Shown here one piece after another: positions 22,008-27,686 of a DNA stretch of 27,686 nucleotides. The stretch is from NCBI GenBank assembly GCA_046726275.1, contig JBKPAF010000091.1, positions 1 to 27,686 on the forward strand, given 5' to 3'. Within the stretch, counting starts at the first letter, position 1, and each line of letters opens with the position of its first letter. The translations under genes and the position numbers were made by a program. Source of the DNA: DASXTW01 sp046726275 (GTDB lineage: Bacteria; Actinomycetota; UBA4738). Below the pieces are notes generated by a model, which was not told where the DNA came from, did not search any database, and saw only the letters and a program-made list of their open reading frames with translations.

Positions 22008-22292
22008 CTAGGCAGAGTCCCCCGCCTCGTCCTTGTTGGGGCAGTCACGCTCGCTGTCGCTCTGGCCCTCTTCATCCTGTCCTTGCGTGGTGCTCGAACC
22101 GGAGGAGGACTCCTGCACGGTGGCCGTGTCCGAGGAGCTCGAAGCGGCGGAAGCACTCGTAGCCGCGATCGCCGCGGCCCCCGAGACAAGGCTGAGCGAT
22201 ACGACCACCAGGCCGACCGTCCGCCGGAGCCGCGAACCGCGTGACGGCTTCAACTCCGCCTGGGGGATCTCCTCTGCCGGATCCTCTGGCAT
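22008..22292 (-). CDS. Small Ser-rich exported or membrane-anchored protein
   Basis: A 94-residue protein with a charged N-terminus ending in SRGSRLRR, one hydrophobic segment (about 25-45, TVGLVVVSLSLVSGAAAIAA), then a Ser/Thr/Gln/Asp/Glu-rich tail with a single Cys near the end. The positive charge before the hydrophobic segment predicts export of the tail; cleavage after SASA is possible. I recognise no family. The ATG is eight bases after AGGGAGG; the GTG at 22301 overlaps that site and is unlikely. A 16-base-pair RNA structure ends six bases before the ribosome site. It converges with the CBS gene and is downstream of the peroxidase on the same strand. Confidence 0.65.
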   Translation of the reverse strand: MPEDPAEEIPQAELKPSRGSRLRRTVGLVVVSLSLVSGAAAIAATSASAASSSSDTATVQESSSGSSTTQGQDEEGQSDSERDCPNKDEAGDSA

Positions 22293-22313
22293 GTGATTCA
22301 CCTCCCTTAGGTC

Positions 22314-22376
22314 TCATCGAGGGCGGCTGTGGGTTCAGGGCCGACCGTCCTCGCCGCGACACCCACAGCTCGATGA
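22314..22376 (-). ncRNA. Structured 5' leader element
   Basis: On the minus strand, TCATCGAG pairs with CTCGATGA, and immediately inside CTGTGGGT pairs with ACCCACAG: 16 perfect base pairs in two stacked stems, broken only by a five-base CCGCC bulge on the 3' side, around a 26-base loop. It ends six bases before the AGGGAGG ribosome site of the Ser-rich gene. The GC/AT mix of the arms makes chance pairing of this length unlikely. I do not recognise a known riboswitch class. Confidence 0.6.
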
Positions 22377-22434
22377 CACCGACTAGTGAAGCGTCCGAAG
22401 TTGGGAGATCCCCGAGAGCCGGCCGAAGATCCGA

Positions 22435-24528
22435 TCAGACTTCCGGGCAGTGCCGCTCGCCCGGATCCGCACCGGTTCCGGGAAGCGTGAAGACGTCGGG
22501 CGGGATCTCGTCCTCCGTCAGGTCCGTGTTCAGCAGGATGATCTCGGCAAGGGTGCGCCGGAAGTCCAGGCCGAACAGCTTCTCGATCGCGATCAAGCCG
22601 GGATCGTTCAGGTAGAAGAGCCGGTCGCCGTCACGAAGCGCCTCGAACTGCCTCTTCCAGATCGCGCCCTGGAGCTCCCCGAACTCGGTTCCCGGTAGGT
22701 GGGGCTCGGCCACCATCCCGACGAACGCGTCCACGTCATCCACGCTCTCGTACAGCGCTTTCAGCCTGCTGGCGAGCGTCGTTCTTCGCACCCCGGTGAC
22801 GACCTCTTCATCGGCCTCCCTGCTCCCCGGCGTGACGACGGCCCCTTCTCGGTCGAGCAGTTGGACGAAGTCCAGGATGTCCGGGTCGTCGATCGGGCTG
22901 CCCGAACCGATCACCGGGTCGTCCGGGAACTCCTCCGACGCATCGCCCGTGATGTCGGCGAACGAGACCTTCGGCTCCAGGCCATACGCGATCCGGAGCT
23001 CGTTGTAGGAGGGGATGCCGTGGTCCCGCCCTCGCTGGATGTCGACCGCCCCGAGGTCGAGCACGGTGGTGAAGCAGTCCGGCAGGGGCGGTCCGTCGAG
23101 GCACTCGGTCGGGTCCTCGACGTTCGGTCCAGGCAGCTGGAACAGCACGCTACGGAGCTGGTTGTCGATCATCTCGTCGTTCCGGTACTGCGCCTCGTTC
23201 CCCAGACCCGCCAGCACGGCCTCGAGTCCTATCGCTTCGAGCAGGTCGGGGTTGCCGAACGCGACCGCGAGCGGAATCTCGAGCTCGACCTCATCCCCCT
23301 CCTCCACGACCTCGACCCCCTGCGCCTCGAGGGCGGCGAGGTCCTCGGTCGAGAACGTTCCTCGCTCGGCGGTGGGATCGATGGTGCCATGGATCATGCT
23401 GTGGGCCCGATACCCGACCACGGCGAATTCGTTCGCGAGCGTCGCGTCCACGGTCGAGTCATACCCCCGATACGGATCGAGGTAGACGCCGAGTGCGGGG
23501 AGGAACTCCGTGTACGTGATGTACTGCATCTCGGCGATCACTACGCGGCGGGCGATCTGGAACTTGACTTCCTCGGCGAGCTCGTCCGGAAGGGCGTCGA
23601 CGATGCGGTTGTGTTCCCGGGCGAACAGCGTGTGCACACTGGTCAGCGCGACGTTCTCGTTGGCCCGGACGTCGCCGGCCACAACCGCTTTGTCAGGCGT
23701 GGCCGCCAGCCGGCCCTGAAGCTCCATGGCCGGGGCGGTGTCCGCGTCTCCCCGATCATCGGCGCGCGGCAGGTAACCGTCGGACGTCATCACCAACCGC
23801 GCACCGTTGTTGGAAAGGTCGCCGTCGACGGGCCCCTCCCGGAGCCACTCGAGCCGGTCGGCACTGCCACCGTAGATGCTGAAGGCGTCGATGTAGGAGC
23901 TGACCGTGTTGATCTGCTCGCGCGCCGAATCGACGCCGGTCCCTGTGGCTGCCGGCGTCCTCTGGAAGTTGATGCTCCCCACCTCGTTCTCGAACTCCTC
24001 GAGCGGATCGGCGGAATCGAAGGGGATGGGCGCGCCCTCGGCGCCGCCGGTCTGGCGAAGGCCGAACGTGTGATCAAGGAACTGGCCCCAGATGAATCCC
24101 CACTGCGTCACCCCGTTCTCGGAGAACAGGTTCTGGGACCCGTCGTTGAAGATCCGGTTGCTGACATACCTGGCGTCGGGCCCCTCCCTCATGGCTCCCA
24201 CCCCGTCGCCGTAGCTGGCTGCCGCCACCCGGGCATACGGCCGGTTCGCCTGCCCCCAGTCCGGATGGATCGGGTTGTTTCCGCGGCCGTCCAGGCTGGC
24301 GACGCCTCGCGGGAACAGGAGCCGGAGAAGATCGGTCGCCGCTCGATGCGTCCTCTGTCGATGTCGCCCCGCGTGTCCGGCATGACCCACGAACTGACCC
24401 CGATGGCGGGACCCCGAGTGGGCGAACGACGTGAGCGCGCCCCCCACGAGCAGGGCGATCACGAGGGCGATCGTGACCACCGATCGGATCGGCTTGCGGC
24501 GCCGGCTCTTCTCCACGAGCCTCCTCAC
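22435..24528 (-). CDS. Exported animal-type haem peroxidase (peroxidasin/cyclooxygenase superfamily)
   Basis: Bacterial member of the animal haem peroxidase superfamily, which oxidises halides or organic substrates with hydrogen peroxide. An N-terminal basic stretch and hydrophobic helix (about 14-36) form a signal peptide or anchor. Distal histidine H153 is in WGQFLDHTF, the catalytic Arg is probably R288 in AGDVRANEN, TLFAREHNRI follows, and proximal H376 is in YRAHSMIHG; later DIQRGRDHGIPSYNELR is a strong family motif. At 697 residues it has no extra LRR, Ig or calcium-repeat domains, so it is a minimal catalytic form. Start is GTG at 24528, weakly supported; GTG 24516 is near. The 157 bases upstream hold no recognised element. 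Confidence 0.93.
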   Translation of the reverse strand: MRRLVEKSRRRKPIRSVVTIALVIALLVGGALTSFAHSGSRHRGQFVGHAGHAGRHRQRTHRAATDLLRLLFPRGVASLDGRGNNPIHPDWGQANRPYARVAAASYGDGVGAMREGPDARYVSNRIFNDGSQNLFSENGVTQWGFIWGQFLDHTFGLRQTGGAEGAPIPFDSADPLEEFENEVGSINFQRTPAATGTGVDSAREQINTVSSYIDAFSIYGGSADRLEWLREGPVDGDLSNNGARLVMTSDGYLPRADDRGDADTAPAMELQGRLAATPDKAVVAGDVRANENVALTSVHTLFAREHNRIVDALPDELAEEVKFQIARRVVIAEMQYITYTEFLPALGVYLDPYRGYDSTVDATLANEFAVVGYRAHSMIHGTIDPTAERGTFSTEDLAALEAQGVEVVEEGDEVELEIPLAVAFGNPDLLEAIGLEAVLAGLGNEAQYRNDEMIDNQLRSVLFQLPGPNVEDPTECLDGPPLPDCFTTVLDLGAVDIQRGRDHGIPSYNELRIAYGLEPKVSFADITGDASEEFPDDPVIGSGSPIDDPDILDFVQLLDREGAVVTPGSREADEEVVTGVRRTTLASRLKALYESVDDVDAFVGMVAEPHLPGTEFGELQGAIWKRQFEALRDGDRLFYLNDPGLIAIEKLFGLDFRRTLAEIILLNTDLTEDEIPPDVFTLPGTGADPGERHCPEV

Positions 24529-24686
24529 GCCCGGTCAGCGCACGGGGCGGCCGATCGGGGCTTCCTCGCGGCCTTGACGGCCTTGGTGAGAGGGAACACC
24601 GCCACCCTCAGAGGAGCATCAGAGGCGCCATAGAGTTCGATCAGATCGTCGGGTGACCCGGGAACAGGCTCGGAGGATGGCGGCTC

Positions 24687-25352
24687 TCAGGCTGTCCAGC
24701 CTGGGCGGACCAGTCCCGTTTCGTACGCGATGACCACCAGCTGGGCGCGGTCGCGGACCCCGAGCTTGACCATGGCCCGGCTCACGTGGGTCTTGGCCGT
24801 GGCCTGACTCACGACCAGACGCTCCGCGATTTCCTGATTGGACAAGCCGGCGGCAGCCAGCGCCACAACCTCGCGCTCCCGGTCGGTCAACGGGTCCAGC
24901 CGATCACTGGGCTCGCGCTCCTTGGTCCGCGCCGCGAATTCCTCGATCAGCTGTCGCGTGATGCTCGGCGAGAGCAGCGCGTCGCCTACAGCCACCACGC
25001 GAACGGCCTGGATCAACTCCGAAGGATCGGTGTCCTTGACCAGGAAGCCGCTGGCTCCCGAACGGATCGCCTCGAACACGTACTCGTCCAGCCCGAAGGT
25101 AGTGAGGATCACCACCCGGACGCCGGCGAGCCTGTCGTCTCCGACGATCCGTCTGGTCGCCTCCAGCCCATCCACTCCGGGCATGCGGATGTCCATGAGC
25201 ACAACGCCCGGGACGAGCTCGGTCGCCAGGCGAACGGCCTCCTCGCCATCCGCCGCCTCGGCGACGACCTCGATGTCGTCCTGTGCATCGAGCAGCGACC
25301 GGAACCCCGCACGCACCAGAGCTTGATCGTCGGCCAGGAGAACTCTGATCAT
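24687..25352 (-). CDS. NarL/LuxR-type response regulator
   Basis: Two-domain regulator of 221 residues. The receiver (1-120) has D8/D9, phosphoacceptor D54 (LMDIRMPG), T85 and K106. The C-terminal LuxR-type HTH is LTDREREVVALAAAGLSNQE then VVSQATAKTHVSRAMVKLGV. It is the last gene of the kinase/REC-cyclase/regulator group, 44 bases after the REC-cyclase. Its receiver and linker match those of the REC-cyclase at about three quarters of positions, so they arose by duplication and probably share the same kinase. A small inverted repeat (CAGGCTG/CAGCCTG, 24688-24703) overlaps its stop codon. Confidence 0.94.
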   Translation of the reverse strand: MIRVLLADDQALVRAGFRSLLDAQDDIEVVAEAADGEEAVRLATELVPGVVLMDIRMPGVDGLEATRRIVGDDRLAGVRVVILTTFGLDEYVFEAIRSGASGFLVKDTDPSELIQAVRVVAVGDALLSPSITRQLIEEFAARTKEREPSDRLDPLTDREREVVALAAAGLSNQEIAERLVVSQATAKTHVSRAMVKLGVRDRAQLVVIAYETGLVRPGWTA

Positions 25353-25396
25353 CGATGGGGACCGGGCGGACCCCTGTCCCTGAGCCCCGGGTTCGG

Positions 25397-26353
25397 TCAC
25401 GGGGAAACCAGGTCCCGGACCGCGTACAGGCGCCACCGGTCCGGAACGCCCTTGAGCGCGTGCTCCCCTCGGTCGACGAAGCCGATCCCGGACCCCGCGA
25501 CGAGATCCTTGACCGTGCTGGAGACCACCACCTCACCGGGCGGGGCCGAGCCGGCCACGCGGGCTCCGATGTGGACCGCGATCCCTCCCACGTCCTCCCC
25601 CCGCAGCTCGACCTCGCCCGAGTGCAGCCCGATCCGGACCTCGACACCCGCCGCGCGGAGCTCGTCCCGGATGGCTACGGCGCAGCGGATGGCCCTGGCC
25701 GGGCCGTCGAACAAGGCGAGGAATCCATCACCGGTCGCCTTGACCTCGCGCCCGCCGTGGCGGGCCAGCTCTCCGCGGATCAGCTCGTCGTGGCGATCGA
25801 GGAGGTCCCGCCACTTCCTGTCCCCGATCTCCGCGGCGCGTTCAGTCGAGGAGACGATGTCGCTGAACATCACCGTGGCGAGGACCCTGCCGGTGTCAGA
25901 TCCAGACGGAAGCTCCGGCTCTCCGTCCTGGCCTGCGAACGCCGAGATCAGCCTGCGGGTCACGCCCGGGGAGAGCAGGGCGTCGCCGCGGGCGACGGCC
26001 CGAACCCCCTGCACCAGTTGAGCGGGCTCGGTGTCCTTGACCACGAAGCCGCTGGCCCCAACTCGCAGCGCCTCGAAGACATATTCGTCCACGTCGAAGG
26101 TCGTGAGGATGATGATCCTCACGCGGTCCAGATGTTCGTCCTGCGCGATCCGCCTGGTGGCTTCCAGCCCGTCCACGCCGGGCATCCGGATGTCCATGAG
26201 GACCACGTCCGGCGAGAGCTCGGTCGCCAGATAGACGGCCTGCTCACCGTCGTCCGCCTCGCCGACCACCTCGATGTCATCCTGGGCCTCGAGGAGGGCT
26301 TTGAACCCAGCCCGAACGAGCACCTGGTCATCAGCCAGCAGGACCCGGATCAT
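25397..26353 (-). CDS. Response regulator with class III adenylate/guanylate cyclase output
   Basis: Fusion of a NarL-type receiver (1-120; D8/D9, D54, T85, K106) to a class III nucleotidyl cyclase (about 155-318), so phosphorylation would control cyclic-nucleotide synthesis instead of DNA binding. Cyclase landmarks: metal Asp D165 in VMFSDIVSST, substrate-contact region K205 and metal D209 in VKATGDGFLALF, then GIAVHIGARV, where H261 replaces the usual Asn and R265 is kept, PGEVVVSSTVKDL and a basic ALKGVPDRWRLY end. The Asn-to-His change is common in actinobacterial homologues, so activity is plausible; cAMP is more usual than cGMP. Its ATG overlaps the kinase stop (ATGA). Confidence 0.93.
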   Translation of the reverse strand: MIRVLLADDQVLVRAGFKALLEAQDDIEVVGEADDGEQAVYLATELSPDVVLMDIRMPGVDGLEATRRIAQDEHLDRVRIIILTTFDVDEYVFEALRVGASGFVVKDTEPAQLVQGVRAVARGDALLSPGVTRRLISAFAGQDGEPELPSGSDTGRVLATVMFSDIVSSTERAAEIGDRKWRDLLDRHDELIRGELARHGGREVKATGDGFLALFDGPARAIRCAVAIRDELRAAGVEVRIGLHSGEVELRGEDVGGIAVHIGARVAGSAPPGEVVVSSTVKDLVAGSGIGFVDRGEHALKGVPDRWRLYAVRDLVSP

Positions 26354-27528
26354 CCAGCGCCGTCCAGTGGAAGCCGGGCCCGCACGCGGAACCCCCCTTC
26401 GGCGCGCGGCCCCGCCTCGAGCTCCCCGCCCAGCGCGGTCACCCGCTCGCGCATGCCCTGGATACCCTTCCCTCCCCCGGAGGTTCCATGCGCCGCGCGC
26501 CCTACGCCGTCGTCGTCGACCTGCACCAGCAGCTCGCGCTCACCGTACTCGACCCGCACGGTCGCCGTAGCCGGTCCGGCGTGCCGGGTGACGTTCGTCA
26601 GCGCTTCCTGCACGATCCGAAACGCCGCCACGTCGACTCCGAACGGCAGAGTGCGCACCTCCCCGTCCGTTTCCATCCGGACCTCGAGCCCGGCGGCCGC
26701 CGCCTGGGACACCAGGTCGTCCAATCGCGACAGCGTGGACGTGGGCGACCGAGGCGCGCGCTCGCCCTGCTGCCGGAGGATGTCGAGGACGGACCGCAGC
26801 TCGGACAGGGCTTCCTTGCTGGCCTGCCTGATGGCGTCAAGCGCGGTGCGAGCCTGTTCGGGGATCCCCTCTGTGACATGGAGAGCCACTCCGGCCTGCA
26901 CGTTGATCAGCGACAGATGATGACCAAGGGCGTCGTGGAGCTCCCGGGCGATGCGGAGCCTCTCCTCGCTTGCTCGGCGACGGGCCTCCTCCTCGCGGAT
27001 GTGCGTGGCCTCCGCGGCGCGCTCCCGTCGCACCCTGACGAACTCGGCCGCGGAGAGGAGGACTAGCAGCCAGGCGGCCAGGCCGAAGACGGCAGCCAGG
27101 CTCGGCGGGGCGTCCTCCGTTCCCACGAGGTACGGGAGCCACAGGAAGCCGAAGTAGCCTGCGGCCAGCCCGAGGATCGCTGCCACTCGATGTCCGGTGA
27201 TGACGACCGTGAAGAACGCGACGATCAGCGCGAAGAAGATGGGACCTCTCGGGTACCCGACCAGCGAGTAGGCCAGGGTGGAGCCGAGCACGAAAACGTA
27301 CACCGGCACCGGGAACCGGCGCCTCACGATCAGCGAGAGAGGGCCGGCTGCCAGGAGTATGTAGGCGAGCGCGTCGAGGGGCTCGCGGTCGGTCTGGCCG
27401 TGAGCCGCGCCATAGGTACCGACGATCTGGACGGCCGCGACAGCGACGGCCAGGGCTACGTCCAAGGCCAAACCGCGTCGTGCGAGCGGCGGGCTCGAGC
27501 TGTTTCGGCCTTCTTCCTGGGTGATCAC
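26350..27528 (-). CDS. Membrane sensor histidine kinase, NarX/DesK-type (HisKA_3)
   Basis: Sensor kinase of 392 residues with about six hydrophobic segments in residues 20-165 and no large extracytoplasmic domain, so it probably senses the membrane or an intramembrane cue. A cytoplasmic coiled coil (165-190) leads to the HisKA_3 box ERLRIARELHDALGHHLSL with H198, and HATPase_c with N312 (QEALTNVTRHA) and DDDGVG. The start is GTG. It overlaps the REC-cyclase gene by four bases, and the LuxR regulator follows, giving one kinase and two paralogous partners with different outputs. Confidence 0.93.
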   Translation of the reverse strand: MITQEEGRNSSSPPLARRGLALDVALAVAVAAVQIVGTYGAAHGQTDREPLDALAYILLAAGPLSLIVRRRFPVPVYVFVLGSTLAYSLVGYPRGPIFFALIVAFFTVVITGHRVAAILGLAAGYFGFLWLPYLVGTEDAPPSLAAVFGLAAWLLVLLSAAEFVRVRRERAAEATHIREEEARRRASEERLRIARELHDALGHHLSLINVQAGVALHVTEGIPEQARTALDAIRQASKEALSELRSVLDILRQQGERAPRSPTSTLSRLDDLVSQAAAAGLEVRMETDGEVRTLPFGVDVAAFRIVQEALTNVTRHAGPATATVRVEYGERELLVQVDDDGVGRAAHGTSGGGKGIQGMRERVTALGGELEAGPRAEGGFRVRARLPLDGAG

Positions 27529-27587
27529 GCCATAACGCTAAGTCACCGCGTCTCGGCGTGACGTCGCCCCGGGGGCGTCATCTCGGA

Positions 27588-27603
27588 TACTCCGCGGGGA
27601 GTA
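27588..27603. repeat. Short palindrome upstream of kinase operon
   Basis: TACTCC-GCGG-GGAGTA, a perfect six-base inverted repeat with a four-base spacer, lies about 60 bases upstream of the kinase start and 46 bases from the tRNA gene. It could be an operator or a terminator hairpin after the tRNA; no T-run follows. No convincing -35/-10 pair was found nearby. Confidence 0.3.
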
Positions 27604-27648
27604 ACGGCCGAACCCTTGGGAGATCTGATAGATACTGCTTCTGCCTTG

Positions 27649-27686
27649 CCGCGGGGACAGAATTTGAACCTGTGACCTCTGGGTTA
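27649..27686 (-). tRNA. tRNA, 3' part only; probably tRNA-Met
   Basis: The minus strand shows the last anticodon base (T), AACCCAG of the 3' anticodon stem, variable loop AGGTC, a complete T-arm (ACAGG-TTCAAAT-TCTGT, one G-U pair) and the acceptor strand CCCCGCG with discriminator G; no CCA is encoded. The 5' half lies beyond the window. The anticodon loop (T-A-A-CCC) and T-arm closely resemble tRNA-fMet(CAT), but tRNAs reading other codons starting with A cannot be excluded. Confidence 0.75.

Noticed and set aside
22699..24633. Open frame of 644 codons on the plus strand opposite the peroxidase gene
   Set aside because: It is a GC-bias shadow: it lies opposite a gene with clear haem-peroxidase motifs and its own product has low-complexity Arg/Gly/Glu/Leu composition with no domain.
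24688..24703. CAGGCTG/CAGCCTG inverted repeat as a terminator of the kinase operon
   Set aside because: It overlaps the stop codon of the LuxR regulator, has almost no loop and no T-run; not listed as a terminator.
25355..26920. 521-codon plus-strand frame opposite the REC-cyclase and kinase
   Set aside because: Opposite strand carries intact REC, cyclase and kinase motifs; this product is Pro/Arg-rich and featureless.
1..27686. Mobile elements, phage genes, toxin-antitoxin pairs or defence systems
   Set aside because: No transposase, integrase, terminal repeat, or recognisable defence gene was seen; the gene content and composition are uniform across the window.

Overview
This is high-GC chromosomal DNA from an actinobacterium (Actinomycetota). 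The lineage call rests on gene content: a WhiB-family iron-sulfur protein, a SigR/RsrA-type redox sigma and zinc anti-sigma pair, a mycothiol-dependent MDMPI/DinB-like enzyme, a luciferase-like protein of the F420-dependent type, a family-5 uracil-DNA glycosylase, and frequent GTG/TTG starts with ATGA or GTGA overlaps. I see no transposase, integrase, phage gene or CRISPR array. The species cannot be named from sequence alone; the weak similarity of several proteins to their Streptomyces/Mycobacterium counterparts suggests a deep-branching or uncultured group.

Layout: (1) 1-2543, minus strand: a truncated ABC exporter and UdgB. (2) 2601-3695: a soluble REC-histidine kinase hybrid. (3) 3711-5818, minus: an aminotransferase (GabT-like) and an MDMPI-family enzyme, divergent from (4) 5953-8158: a 14-TM MFS exporter and its TetR regulator, with two palindromic operators two helical turns apart over the exporter promoter. 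(5) 8160-10717: an unknown helical protein on minus, then an overlapping operon of RsbW-like anti-sigma, SigB/F-type sigma and a diacylglycerol-kinase-like enzyme. (6) 10761-13978: GDPD, WhiB with a structured leader, endonuclease III, a small zinc-finger-like protein, and the SigR-type sigma/RsrA pair. (7) 14087-16147: FtsH. (8) 16149-19370, minus: a CysS-tail/glycosyltransferase fusion, an alpha/beta hydrolase, an LLM oxidoreductase and a stand-alone cyclic-nucleotide-binding protein. (9) 19451-20358, minus: a Clp_N-only protein and a small HTH protein under a near-consensus, probably leaderless promoter covered by GTTGAC half-sites. (10) 20381-21947: a metallophosphoesterase and BON protein, divergent from a CBS-pair protein. 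(11) 22008-24528, minus: a small Ser-rich exported protein with a strong RNA stem in its leader, and an exported animal-type haem peroxidase. (12) 24687-27528, minus: a NarX-like kinase with two paralogous response regulators, one carrying a LuxR HTH and the other a class III nucleotidyl cyclase. (13) 27649-27686: the 3' part of a tRNA, cut by the window edge.

The common theme is stress sensing and regulation: two sigma/anti-sigma pairs, WhiB, two phosphorelay systems, cyclic-nucleotide synthesis and binding, protein quality control (FtsH, Clp_N), base-excision repair (UdgB, Nth) and peroxide chemistry. The most unusual items are the REC-cyclase made by domain swapping next to its parent-like regulator, the CysS-tail/GT2 fusion, the HTH/Clp_N pair with its operator cluster, and two unidentified structured leaders (whiB and the Ser-rich protein gene). 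All functional statements are from reading the sequence by eye; no database search was run.
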